This document shows positions 10,801 to 21,100 of a stretch of 64,000 bases of DNA, one piece after another. A program made the translations under genes and the position numbers. The notes under the pieces are model-generated. The model was not told the DNA's origin and did not search any database. It saw only the letters and a list, made by a program, of their open reading frames with translations. The stretch covers positions 71,865,823 to 71,929,822 of the forward strand of contig CM058239.1 in assembly GCA_030180135.1 (NCBI GenBank), read 5' to 3'. Numbering within the stretch: position 1 is the stretch's first letter; the number at the start of each line of letters is the position of its first letter. This DNA comes from Orychophragmus violaceus (taxonomy: Eukaryota; Streptophyta; Magnoliopsida; Brassicales; Brassicaceae).

Positions 10801-11792
10801 TTATTCTGTATGTCGATGACATACTGCTTCTCGGAAACGACGTTCCAATGCTAAAGTCGGTAAAGGACTGGCTTGGAAGTTGTTTTTCCATGAAAGACAT
10901 GGGTGAAGCCGCATATGTTCTTGGAATTAGGATCTATAGAGATAGATCTAAAAAGCTGATAGGCTTGTGTCAAGACTCATACATTGACAAAGTCCTGCAA
11001 AGATTCAGCATGAAAGATTCCAAGAAGGGCTTCACGCCAATGGTACATGGCACAACGCTAAGCAAGAAGCAGAGCCCTACGTCGGCTGCTGAGCTTGAGC
11101 GCATGAAAAATATTCCTTATGCATCTGCAATAGGATCTATCATGTATGCCATGATCTGTACTCGTCCTGATGTTGCTTATGCATTGAGCATGACGAGTAG
11201 ATACCAGTCAAATCCAGGTGAAAACCATTGGATTGCCGTAAAGAACATCTTGAAGTACCTGAGACATACTAAGGATAAGTTCTTGGTGTACGGTGGAAGT
11301 GATGTGCTTAAAGTCAGTGGATTCACGGACGCAAGTTTCCAGACAGACCAAGATGATTTCCGGTCACAGTCCGGTTATATCTTTAGTCTGAATGGCGGTG
11401 CAATCAGTTGGAGAAGCTCCAAGCAAGACACCGTTGCTGATTCCACTACAGAAGCTGAATATATCGCCGCTTCAGAAGCTGCGAAGGAAGCTGTTTGGAT
11501 ACGAAAGTTCATCATTGAACTAGGTGTGATACCAGATGCGGCTGAGCCTCTGGCACTGTTTTGTGATAACAATGGTGCTATTGCTCAGGCAAAGGAACCA
11601 AGATCACACCAGAAATCCAAGCATGTTCAAAGAAGATTTCACTTGATACGTGACATCGTTAATAGAAAGGAAGTCAAGATCAGCCGAGTCCCGACAGATG
11701 ATAATGTCGCTGATCCGTTGACAAAGCCACTCCCAAGGCCTAAGCTCGAGTTCCTGACTGAAGCTGTAGGCATTAGAAACATTGAAATGTAA
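7815..11792 (+). CDS. Copia Gag-Pol polyprotein, intact (A2)
   Basis: 1,325 codons without interruption. Order: Gag UBN2/DUF4219-like region (about 10-230), CCHC knuckle CRFCKEPGHWRREC (about 257), protease with VMDTGCG (Asp about 310), pre-integrase HHCC domain (about 440-490), integrase core (HTDVCGP, LRSDRGGE, GVSERRN; about 505-610), reverse transcriptase with YVDDILL (about 998), RNase H (TDAS near 1171, TEAEY, DNNGA). RT before RNase H and after integrase is the Ty1/copia order. The ATG at 7815 is preferred over an upstream in-frame one at 7770 because 7815 follows the acceptor-like CAG and matches the starts in C, D and E. All core catalytic motifs look normal, so this is the best candidate helper for the decayed relatives. 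Confidence 0.93.
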   Translation: MTTTSAQNTFSIRSVLEKEKLTGTNFLTWSRNLRLVLKQEKKDYVLRDPLPERPPNNAARTLHNAWEKHSSDENDVYCLMLATMTGELQMQFESVLSPIEIMASLKSLFQEQARTERFQTVKNLLDCKLAANAAVSPHVLKMMGYLDHLQKLDCPISQELACDIILQSLPASYDQFILNFNMHGLSKTLPELHGMLKTAEPNLRKTAKDPNVLMVQKGKGFKKSSAKDKGKAKAVQVADKDTPKPKPKSKAGPTDICRFCKEPGHWRRECKKFQEGLKELKKKTFETSSTGIFVIEVNTTTSDNTSWVMDTGCGAHICTNMQALSNSRRLKQGQVELRVGNGAKVPALAVGTYLLSLPSGLILELNNCYFVPAISRNIISISLLDLEGYDFSVKNKLCSFNRNNLFYGSAPLSNGLYILDQSAPIYNINTKRFKPNEENQTFLWHCRLGHISEKRIKRLHTNGLLGSFDFESCEKCESCMMGKMTRAPFNKPNERASDLLGLIHTDVCGPMSTNARGNYQYFITFTDDFSRYGYVYLMKHKSESFEKFREFQNEVQNQLGKSIKALRSDRGGEYLSQEFSDHLRECGIVSQLTPPGTPQWNGVSERRNRTLLDMVRSMMSHTDLPISLWGYALLTAVFTLNRAPSKAVAKTPYELWTGVAPVLSYLRIWGCEAYVKRLISDKLTPKSDKCYFIGYPRETKAYYFYLRSENKIFVARDCNFLEREFLSKKDSGSKVLLEEIQDEQDTAQPNEEEQQEDLQEIVEPEPVVPEVRRSGRIRHEPERYQGFLVTDCHDLLIIDGDEPSNFNQAMMGPDSSKWRKATDSEMDSMSVNQVFSLVDLPAGVKAIECKWIFKKKIDVDGNVQIYKARLVAKGFRQVHGVDYDETYSPVAMMKSIRILLATAAFHDYEIWQMDVKTAFLNGILEEDVYMTQPDGYIDPKNAGKVCKLHKSIYGLKQASRSWNLRFDEAIKQFDFIRNEEEQCVYKKSSGSKIVFLILYVDDILLLGNDVPMLKSVKDWLGSCFSMKDMGEAAYVLGIRIYRDRSKKLIGLCQDSYIDKVLQRFSMKDSKKGFTPMVHGTTLSKKQSPTSAAELERMKNIPYASAIGSIMYAMICTRPDVAYALSMTSRYQSNPGENHWIAVKNILKYLRHTKDKFLVYGGSDVLKVSGFTDASFQTDQDDFRSQSGYIFSLNGGAISWRSSKQDTVADSTTEAEYIAASEAAKEAVWIRKFIIELGVIPDAAEPLALFCDNNGAIAQAKEPRSHQKSKHVQRRFHLIRDIVNRKEVKISRVPTDDNVADPLTKPLPRPKLEFLTEAVGIRNIEM

Positions 11793-12642
11793 TCTAAGTT
11801 TGAGTGGGAGTTTGAGGGCTTTATTTAGTTATTTGATATGTTCTTGTAAAACATTTTATGTTTAATGAAATTATTATTTCAAGATTATTTTAACTGTGAT
11901 GAAATAATCGTTCCAAAATGATATGAACCATTTTATAGGTCATCGAAGTAAATGACTTGATCTTGAGTCATCGAAGTCATTTAGCTTGATCATGAGACCC
12001 TATATTTGATAGATGTTTTATATCATCCCGTCCCTAGTCGAAGGTTGTTGAAATTGGAACACCAACAACCGTGTGAGACTGGATTGGTACGTGACTTATG
12101 ACAAAGTCTCAGTGTGTCATAGATGTGCGGCATCAAAGTCAGTACATAGGTGTATGTTTGGGAACATACGACCGGACAAGACCCGCTTATAAGAACTCTT
12201 CAGGATATTTATATCTGTGTCATAAGAGATTCTTACTACGACTATAGAGTATAGTCCTTAGACCTGAGTTTGCATGCATGTGACTGCACATGGACTGATG
12301 CACTTTGATCATTGTCTAACGCTATCGTTCTGCGATAGTTATAAGGACCTTGTTTGGGTACATTATGAAATGAGTAGTTTACAGTGATGGAACAAGACGG
12401 AATTTGTCCCTCCAATATAAATGGAGTGAATATCTCTAGGCCAATCGGAGATTTGAATACTGGAAAATGCATGGCCATGCTCAAACGGACTGTCCCGAGT
12501 CGTTTGGATTGTCAGTATCAAATCAGAGTCCGATGAACAAGATTAGGCTTTATGAGGATGACACTAATCTTGCCTTATGACTAATCGAGATATTGAGACA
12601 AAAGGGATTATGAATACAGAGATTCCAGTACAAGTGGGAGAT
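11793..12642 (+). other. A2 3' untranslated region and PPT
   Basis: Non-coding, nearly identical to 4641-5492. The PPT AAGTGGGAGAT abuts the 3' LTR. It contains the conserved hairpin at 12240-12256. Confidence 0.8.
12240..12256 (+). other. conserved 3'-UTR hairpin, A2 copy
   Basis: GACTATA-GAG-TATAGTC, identical to A1. Confidence 0.75.
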
Positions 12643-13309
12643 TGTTGGAATTGTGTCCAGTAATCTCGGTACTGTCTCTAGAAAGTAAGAGTATGTCAAT
12701 GATCAGACATAAGTCATATAATACTGGGGGTCATGATGGCTTGCTAGAGTCCGCTCATGATCTATAAGTCTTGGACTTATTGCCTTTATTATATGATCCC
12801 ATATGGGTCACACGCCTAAGCTAACAGGAAAATGTGTAGGAACGGTTTAGCAGAAGTACGGTAAAAGTGCTAGGCATTTACTGTACTTAGAGAGAATAAA
12901 ACGGTTTAGCCACTGTGTGTCGATCGATACACAAGGTGTGTCGATCGACACAGTGCGCGAATGCCGTCGAGTTAATTGGTGTTTGGGCCAAATGGCCCAA
13001 ACGGAACCGGACAAGTTTTATAAATAAAACTCGAGTTCAGAACCAAAAACCCTAGCCGAAAACTCTCTCTCCCTCTATGCCGAGTTCCCCTAGTGGCCTA
13101 GCAGCCTTCTTCCTGATTGGTGTGCGTGTGTGAACCTCTGGAGGAGTTATCTCTCGGTGGCTCTCTGATCTCTGACATACCATCTCTTTCCGCTGCAAAC
13201 AGGTATAAGGTGAGATCTATCATTGTTTCTATTCAAGAGAACCTAGATCAGCATGTTTAGGTTAATCTGAATCTGAGAATTGAATCAGGATTGACTAAAC
13301 ATTCCTTCA
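12643..13309 (+). repeat. 3' LTR of A2
   Basis: 667 bp, TGTTGGAAT...ATTCCTTCA, with two adjacent substitutions against 5493-6159. TATA box at 13019-13026, CGATCG pair at about 12913-12953. The next base leads into unrelated filler, with no PBS after it. Confidence 0.93.
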
Positions 13310-13425
13310 GTTCGCGAATGGATCGTTCCTTAAAGGGACGATCTAAATGGTTAAGTAATATTTCCGCTGGGTATTGTTTAAGTATGAAGGAATGTTTAGG
13401 AACGGTTCTAATTTCTCGATACCAG
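13310..13425 (+). other. junction filler between A2 LTR and A3 tail
   Basis: About 115 bp of unidentified sequence. It contains a 14-base piece, TGAAGGAATGTTTA (about 13385), equal to the inverted end of the A LTR, which suggests repair with template switching. The ORF at 13374-13682 starts within it and has no separate meaning. Confidence 0.5.
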
Positions 13426-13682
13426 ATGCGGTTGAGCCTCTGGCACTATTTTGTGACAACAATGGTGCTATAGCTCAGGCAAAGGAACCAAGATCACACC
13501 AGAAATCCAAGCATGTTCTAAGAAGATTTCACTTGATACGTGACATCATTAATAGAAAGGAAGTCAAGATCAGCCGAGTTCAGACAGATGATAACGTCGC
13601 TGATCCGTTGACAAAGCCACTCCCAAGGCCTAAGCTCGAGTTTCTGACTGAAGCTGTAGGCATTAGAGACATTGAAATGTAA
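13426..13682 (+). pseudogene. RNase H C-terminal fragment (A3)
   Basis: About 85 codons matching the last part of A2 pol, including DNNGA, the SKH motif and VADPLTKP, up to the natural stop. It lacks everything upstream and any start of its own. Confidence 0.85.
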
Positions 13683-14130
13683 TCTAAATTTGAGAGGGAG
13701 TTTGAGGGCTTTTATTTAGTTATTTGATATGTTCTTGTAAAACATTCTTATGTTTAATGAAATTATTATTTCAAGATTATTTTAACTGTGATGAAACAAT
13801 CGTTCCAAAGTGATATAAACCATTTTATAGGTCATCGAAGTAAGTGACTTGATCTTGAGTCATCAAAGTCATTTAACTTGATCATGAGACCCTATATTTG
13901 ATAGATGGATTAAATCATCATGTCCCTAGTCGAAGGTTGTTGAAATTGGAACACCAACAACCGTGAGAGACTGGATTGGTATGTGACTTATGACAAAGTC
14001 TCAGTGTGTCATAGATGCGCGGCATCAAAGTCAATACATAGGTGTATGTTGGGAACATACGACCGGACAAGACCCGATTATGAGAACTCTTCAGGATATT
14101 TATATCTGTGTCATAAGAGATTCTCACTAC

Positions 14131-14147
14131 GACTATAGAGTATAGTC
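14131..14147 (+). other. conserved 3'-UTR hairpin, A3 copy
   Basis: GACTATA-GAG-TATAGTC, identical to A1 and A2. Confidence 0.75.
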
Positions 14148-14533
14148 CTTAGACCTGAGTTCGCATGCATGTGACTGCACATGGACTGATGCACTTTGAT
14201 CATTGTCTAACGCTGTCGTTCTGCGATAGTTATAAGGACCTTGTTTGGGTACATTATGAAATGAGTAGTTTACAGTGATGGAACAAGACGGAATTTGTCC
14301 CTCCAATATAAATGGAGTGAATATCTCTAGGCCAATCGGAGATTTGAATACTGGAAAATGCATGGCCATGCTCAAACGGACTGTCCCGAGTCGTTTGGAT
14401 TGTCAGTATCAAATCAGAGTCCGATGAACAAGATTAGGCTTTATGAGGATGACACTAATCTTGCCTTATGACTAATAGAGATATTGAGACAAAAGGGATT
14501 ATGAATACAGAGATTCCAGTACAAGTGGGAGAT

Positions 14534-14758
14534 TGTTGGAATTGTGTCCAGTAATCTCGGTACTGTCTCTAGAAAGTAAGAGTATGTCAATGATCAGACA
14601 TAAGTCATATAATACTGGGGGTCATGATGGCTTGCTAGAGTCCGCTCATGATCTATAAGTCTTGGACTTATTGCCTTTATTATATGATCCCATATGGGTC
14701 ACACGCCTAAGCTAACAGGAAAATGTGTAGGAACGGTTTAGCAGAAGTACGGTAAAAG
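14534..14758 (+). repeat. truncated A LTR (5' third)
   Basis: Matches the first 225 bp of the family A LTR and stops at GGTAAAAG. It forms an inverted repeat with about 15302-15526. Confidence 0.9.
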
Positions 14759-14848
14759 ACCAATATATTTAATGTTTAATATATTTTATGTTTAATGAAA
14801 TTATTATTTCAAGATTATTTAATGTTCAATATATTTAATGTTTAATAT
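14759..14848. other. AT-rich filler at inverted-repeat junction
   Basis: Repeats of AATATATTTAATGTTTAATAT surround a 37-base piece (about 14783-14820) equal to the A 3' UTR (11851-11889). It looks like template-switch filler DNA. Confidence 0.55.
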
Positions 14849-14861
14849 ATTCTGATACCAC

Positions 14862-15526
14862 TGAAGGAATGTTTAGTCAATCCTGATTCAATTCTCAGAT
14901 TCAGATTAACCTAAACATGCTGATCTAGGTTCTCTTGAATAGAAACAATGATAGATCTCACCTTATACCTGTTTGCAGCGGAAAGAGATGGTAAGTCAGA
15001 GATCAGAGAGCCACCGAGAGATAACTCCTCCAGAGGTTCACACACGCACACCAATCAGGAAGAAGGCTGCTAGGCCACTAAGGGAACTCGGCGCAGAGGG
15101 AGAGAGAGTTTTCGGCTAGGGTTTTTGGTTCTGAACTCGAGTTTTATTTATAAAACTTGTCCGGTTCCGTTTGGGCCATTTGGCCCAAACACCAATTAAC
15201 TCGACGGCATTCGCGCACTGTGTCGATCGACACACCTTGTGTATCGATCGACACACAGTGGCTAAACCGTTTTATTCTCTCTAAGTACAGTAAATGCCTA
15301 GCACTTTTACCGTACTTCTGCTAAACCGTTCCTACACATTTTCCTGTTAGCTTAGGCGTGTGACCCATATGGGATCATATAATAAAGGCAATAAGTCCAA
15401 GACTTATAGATCATGAGCGGACTCTAGCAAGCCATCATGACCCCCAGTATTATATGACTTATGTCTGATCATTGACATACTCTTACTTTCTAGAGACAGT
15501 ACCGAGATTACTGGACACAATTCCAA
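14862..15526 (-). repeat. family A LTR, inverted orientation
   Basis: Nearly full-length A LTR on the minus strand, beginning TGAAGGAAT. On its left lies a shortened PBS complement (14851-14860, TCTGATACCA). On its right the end is altered (ATTCCAATACA instead of ATTCCAACA). No target-site duplication is visible. It carries the GGGCC inverted box at 15168-15189 and a CGATCG pair at about 15212-15256. Confidence 0.88.
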
Positions 15527-15530
15527 TACA

Positions 15531-15919
15531 TTAACCAAGCTCGATAACCGGTCCAATCCAATTGAACCGATTCATCAATCTCGCGAGGTTTGTGTCGATC
15601 GATGCAACACTTGTGTCGATCGACACTAGGCGAAAACTAAGGTTTATTCGGGTTTTCGCCCTGCATCGATCGATGTCGGATTGGCATCGATCGACACCAT
15701 GCGAAAAACCCTAAATTTCATTCGGGTTTTCGCCCTGTGTCGATCGATGCCGGATTGGCAACGATCGACACCATGCGAAAAAAAACCTAAGACGTTTTTC
15801 GAACAAACCCTAAACTAGGTTTTTCATGAAAACGAATTTTAGCAAGTTTGTATCAACCATACACAGATTCAGATTCAACTAATCTAATCAACATGCTACA
15901 AATTCAATGGAACCCTAAA
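15531..15919 (-). other. leader fragment of a B-type Copia
   Basis: Minus-strand leader adjoining the PBS at 15920-15931. It resembles the D leader (31500-31726) and carries three pairs of CGATCG motifs (15591-15628, 15662-15698, 15736-15772), for example CATCGATCGATG and TGTCGATCGACA. The rest of this element is missing, cut at the inverted A LTR. Confidence 0.7.
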
Positions 15920-15931
15920 GCTCTGATACCA
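15920..15931 (-). other. primer binding site complement next to LTR B
   Basis: GCTCTGATACCA on the plus strand, the complement of TGGTATCAGAGC, one base before the LTR start at 15933. Confidence 0.88.
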
Positions 15932-15932
15932 C

Positions 15933-16572
15933 TGAAGGAATTTCTAGCAGATCCTAATCCCATTAGGCAATCCTAGTCTGAATTCCGAGCCTAGGATCAA
16001 GGGTTCATGTAATTGAATCTAGGGATCTCAGAATTACCTGTTGATTAGCAGCGGAAGATTTGCAGATAATCGAGATCTAGAGCGCTTCAAATGCTGCGCC
16101 TCTACTGGTATCCACACGCACACAAACTGGACCGCAGGGATGCTAGTGCCTTACAGAGATCTAATCTCCAAAGAGGTTTCTATCTGTGTTCTGGTGGCTG
16201 TCCATTAGGTTAGGAATCAGTTTAGGTCGACCATATATCTTATATATGTCGACTTAAACCGTAACGGAATTAACCAACGATTAAACCGAATTAATCTGAT
16301 TAATCCGCGAGTTGTATCGATCGATGCACTACTGCAACGATCGACACTGCCCCAGAATATTGATATCGAATGCATATCAAATATGCATTCACTGGATCAT
16401 TACATTAATGATCAACCTCGTCTTTAACGCCCAGTTTGCTTAGGTGTGTGACCCTGTAGGATCATATAACACTAGCAATGAGTTCTAAACTCATTGATCA
16501 TAAGTGGCTTCTAGCAAAGCATTATGACTACCTAGTATTATATGATTGTCTCATCTCGACAATACAACTATC
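15933..16572 (-). repeat. LTR B, left part (split by element C)
   Basis: LTR beginning TGAAGGAATTTC on the plus strand, same family as 31740-32450. It is broken at 16572 by element C and resumes at 24205-24244, giving about 680 bp in total. The last five bases (16568-16572, CTATC) are the target-site duplication of C. It contains a CGATCG pair at 16315-16355. Confidence 0.88.
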
Positions 16573-17261
16573 TGTTAGATTATATATGTGTTCATGGTTC
16601 AATTAACAGATTGCAACCTAGCACATATAACTCAGATCTAGGTTCTTGACAAATGAATCATAAACCAAACCTGATCATTACCTTTCAGTTTGCAGCGGAT
16701 TGATGGATGGTAATGATGAGATCAGCTAGAACAGATCAGATGCCTGTTCCTCCTTCAGTATCCACACTCTTACAAGCCGGGATGGTTGCTAGACCAAAGC
16801 AATGGATTGATCAGAGAGAGAAGAGAGACGGCTCACGTTTTAGGTCGCAGACCATTAGAGTCGAAATTATGAGACAACTCAAATAAATATCGACTCTGTC
16901 ATAAACCTAAACCGATGTCTCGGTTTCGCAACTGTGTCGACCGACACATACACTTGTGTCGATCGACACAAGTCATTTGTCTCGATATGGGCCCAAGTGA
17001 TTAAACTAACGGCCCAACTCTCTGCACAAATATAGCAAATGCTTTGCATCTTACCGTATTCATTCCATGTTAACTTTCCCGTTAGCTATGGTGTGTGACC
17101 CTTTGGGATCATACAATACTGGTAATAAGTCCTAAACTTATAGATCAAGAGCGGACTCTAGCAAGTCATCATGATCACCCAGTATTTATGACTTATGTCT
17201 GATCTCGACATTTATCATACTTTCTAGAGATAGTACGGTAGATTTCAGGACATTCCCAACA
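16573..17261 (-). repeat. LTR of element C (3' LTR)
   Basis: 689 bp, TGTTAGATT...TTCCCAACA on the plus strand. Contains the CGATCG pair TGTCGACCGACA / TGTCGATCGACA at 16933-16975. Confidence 0.94.
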
Positions 17262-17330
17262 ATCTCCCACTTGTACTGGAATCCTACAAAGGACATTCCC
17301 AACAATCTTCCGATTGTACTGGAATCCTAC
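17251..17330 (-). repeat. duplicated LTR/PPT junction in C
   Basis: The block GACATTCCCAACAATCT followed by a PPT complement and TTGTACTGGAATCCTACA occurs twice, about 42 bp apart. The copy touching the LTR has the intact PPT complement (ATCTCCCACTTG). The inner copy is mutated (ATCTTCCGATTG). Confidence 0.8.
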
Positions 17331-18142
17331 ATTTTCTAGTCCTTTTGTCTTAATATCTCGATCTGGCATAAGGCAAGATGCGTGTCATCCTTATATAGCC
17401 AGACCATGTTTATCGGACCAGATTTGATACTGACAATGCAAACGACTTGGGCAAGTCCGTTTGGGAATGGCCATTCTCTTACCAGCTATCAAATCTCCGA
17501 TTGGCCTAGAGATATTACCTCCGTTAAACGGCAGGGACAAATCCCATCTTGTTCCATCACTAGGAACTACACAATTCATAATACACCCAACCAAGGTCCG
17601 TATAGCTCCCAGTTACGAAACAGCGTTAGACAATGATCAAAGCGCATTACTCCATGTGCAGCCACATGCATGCGAACTCAGGTCTAAGGACTATACTCTA
17701 TAGTCGTATATGAGAACTTCTTATGACACAGATATTAATATCTTGCAGAGTTCTCATTAGCGGGCCATGTCCGGTCATATGCTCCCCTACATATACCTAT
17801 GTGTCGACTTTGATGCCGCGCATCTATGACCCCTCGAAACCTGGTCATAAGTCTCAACACAATCTAGTCTCAACAGGTTGTTGTTGTTCCAATTTCAACA
17901 ACCTTCGACTATGGACACTATAATTTATGTCACTTCGTTAAATATGGGGTTTCAGGATCAAGTCTACTCATGTACTTCGATGGCCCATATATAATGACAT
18001 GAATTATTTTGGAACGATTATTTTATATCACAGTTAAAAATAATCCAGAAATAAAAATTTCATTAACATTTAAGAAAATGTTTACAAGAACCAATCAAAA
18101 TAACTAAAACAAACGCCCTCACAACTCCCACTCAAAAAGAGA
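17262..18142 (-). other. C 3' untranslated region
   Basis: Non-coding; similar to the A 3' UTR in order and in conserved blocks, including the hairpin at 17689-17705. Short ORFs here (17382-17703) shift frame relative to the A copies. Confidence 0.75.
17689..17705 (-). other. conserved 3'-UTR hairpin, C copy
   Basis: Plus strand GACTATACTCTATAGTC; on the element strand GACTATA-GAG-TATAGTC, identical to family A although much of the surrounding UTR has diverged. Confidence 0.75.
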
Positions 18143-21100
18143 TTACATTTGAATATCTCTAATTCCTACAGCAGCAGTATGCAACTCGTGCTTAGGTCTC
18201 GGGAGTGGCTTTGTCAACGGGTCAGCCACGTTCTCATCAGTGGGAACTCTGCTGACCATCACTTCGCCTCTATTCACTATATCACGAATCAGGTGATACC
18301 TTCTCATAATGTGTTTGGATTTCTGATGATGTCTCGGTTCCTTGGCTTGAGCAATTGCACCATTGTTGTCACAATACAGTGCCAAAGGCTCAGTGGCATT
18401 AGGGAATACACCGAGTTCAATCAAGAAGTTCCTAATCCAAACTCCTTCCTTCGCAGCTTCTGAAGCAGCGATGTATTCAGCTTCAGTTGTGGAATCTGCT
18501 ACGGTGCTCTGCTTGGAACTCTTCCAACTTACTGCACCGCCATTCAGACAGAAGATGTAGCCAGACTGTGACCGGAAATCATCCTTATCTGTCTGAAAAC
18601 TTGCATCCGTGAATCCACTGATTTCAAGCACTTCACTTCCTCCGTAAACCAAGAACTTATCCTTAGTATTCCTCAAATACTTCAGGATATTCTTTACGGC
18701 AATCCAGTGACTCTCACCTGGATTAGACTGGTACCTACTCGTCATGCTTAGTGCATAAGCAACATCAGGACGAGTACAGATCATGGCATACATGATAGAT
18801 CCTATAGCCGAAGCATAAGGAATCCTACTCATGCGCTTAAGCTCATCAGGTGTCTTAGGACACTGATCCTTGCTTAGTGAAGCACCATGTATCATTGGCG
18901 TGAACCCCTTCTTGGATTTATCCATTCCGAATCGATGCAGAACTTTATCTATATAAGCATCTTGACAAAGTCCAATCAGCTTTTTAGATCTGTCTCTAAA
19001 GATTCGGATTCCAAGAACATACGCGGCTTCACCCATGTCCTTCATGGAAAAACAACTTCCCAGCCAGTCTTTAACAGACTTCAGCATTGGAATATCATTT
19101 CCAAGAAGCAATATGTCATCGACATATAGGATAAGAAACGCCACTTTGCTCCCACTAGTTTTCTTATACACACATTGTTCCTCTTGGTTTCTGATGAAGT
19201 CAAAGTTCTTTATTGCTTCATCAAAACGAAGATTCCAACTCCTCGATGCTTGCTTCAATCCATAAATGGATTTGTGAAGCTTGCATACTTTCCCACCATT
19301 CTTAGGATCAATGTAACCGTCAGGTTGTGTCATATACACATCCTCCTCCAAGATTCCATTCAGGAAGGCGGTTTTCACATCCATCTGCCAAATCTCATAA
19401 TCATAATAAGCGGCAGTTGCTAGGAGAATCCGAATTGATTTCATCATTGCCACTGGTGAATAGGTTTCATCATAGTCTATACCATGAATTTGCTTGAAAC
19501 CTTTTGCCACCAACCTGGCTTTGTAAATCTGGACATTTCCAACCACGTCTATCTTCTTCTTGAAGATCCATTTACACTCGATGGCTTTTGCACCAGCAGG
19601 TAAATCAACCAGTGAAAACACTCGGTTAGCAGACATGGAGTCCATCTCGGATTCTGTGGCTTCACGCCACTTTAAGGAGTCAGGGCCCATCATGGCTTCT
19701 GCAAAGTTCGAGGGTTCATCACCGTCAATGATCAAAAGATCATGGCAATTAGTCACAAGGAATCCCTGATATCTATCAGGTTCCTGACGGATCCTTCCGG
19801 ATCTTCGAACTTCAGGTACTGCAGGTTCAGGTTCTATTACAACTTCATGTAATTCATCCTGCTGTTCTTCCTCATTAGGTTGAACAGATTCCTGTCCTTC
19901 TTGAATTTCATCAAGTTGTACCTTACTCCCACTATCTTTTCTAGAGAGAAACTCCCTTTCAAGAAAAGTACAATCCCGAGCAACAAAGATTTTGTTCTCG
20001 GATCGCAGATAGAAGTAATAAGCCTTGGTATCCCTAGGATAACCAATGAAGTAGCATTTGTCAGATTTTGGTGTAAGCTTGTCTGAGATTAATCTTTTGA
20101 CATAGGCTTCACAACCCCAAATTCTGAGAAAAGACATTGCTGGAGCTTTTCCAGTCCATATCTCATATGGTGTCTTTGCTACTGCCTTTGATGGCACTCT
20201 GTTCAGTGTGAACGTTGCGGTGAGCAAAGCATATCCCCAAAGGGATATAGGAAGGTCTGTGTGACTCATCATGGATCGGACCATATCTAACAATGTCTGA
20301 TTCCTTCTCTCAGACACATCATTCCACTGTGGTGTTCCAGGAGGTGTGAGTTGGGAGATAATCCCACACTCACACAGATGATCACGAAATTCCTGGCTCA
20401 AGTATTCTCCTCCTCGGTCCGACCGAAGAGCTTTAATACTTTTACTAAGCTGGTTCTGTACTTCATTCTGAAATTCTTTGAACTTTTCAAAGGTTTCCGA
20501 CTTATGTTTCATCAAGTAGACATATCCATATCTACTGAAATCATCAGTGAATGTAATGAAGTACTGAAAGTTTCCTCTAGCACTTGTGGACATTGGGCCA
20601 CACACGTCAGTATGTATCAGGCCCAATAGTTCACTGGCCCTTTCTGTGGGTTTATTGAAAGGCGCCCTTGTCATTTTGCCCATTAGGCAAGATTCGCATT
20701 GCTCACAAGACTCAAAGTCAAATGAGCCCAAGAGTCCATTTGAATGGAGCCTCTTGACGCGTTTCTCACTAATGTGCCCCAAACGACAATGCCAGAGAAA
20801 CGTTTCATTTTCTTCGTTAGATTTGAACCGTTTTGTATTTATGTTATATACTGGAGCAGATTGATCCAGCATGTACAGCCCATTTATAAGAGGGGCACAG
20901 CCATAGAACATATCATTGAGATTAAAGGAACATAATTTATTCTTAATAGAAAAATCAAATCCTTGCAAATCCAACAATGAAACTGAAATGATATTTCTGC
21001 TTATAGCAGGTACAAAATAACAATTCTCAAGTTCTAAAATCAATCCAGAAGGTAAAGACAACAAATAAGTGCCAACGGCCAGTGCTGGAACCTTCGCTCC

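Larger units (their letters stand above)
5493..13309 (+). mobile_element. Copia element A2, complete with intact polyprotein
   Basis: 7,817 bp with two 667-bp LTRs, PBS, long leader, one intact gag-pol ORF, 3' UTR and PPT. LTRs are virtually identical, so insertion or recombination is recent. The 5-bp flanks (GAGAT left, GTTCG right) do not match, and the left flank is A1's own PPT. A2 is therefore part of a tandem array formed by LTR-LTR recombination rather than a simple insertion. By content it could be autonomous. Confidence 0.92.
13426..14758 (+). mobile_element. A3: 3'-terminal fragment of an A-family Copia
   Basis: Starts abruptly in RNase H (matching A2 from 11531), continues through the end of pol (stop at 13680-13682), the 3' UTR with the conserved hairpin (14131-14147), the PPT, and the first 225 bp of an LTR (14534-14758). 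It is nearly identical to A2, so it is a recent rearrangement product rather than an old fossil. Confidence 0.85.

Noticed and set aside
14862..15526. Solo LTR with target-site duplication
   Set aside because: A PBS-like remnant sits on one side and an unrelated leader on the other, and the flanking 5-mers do not match.
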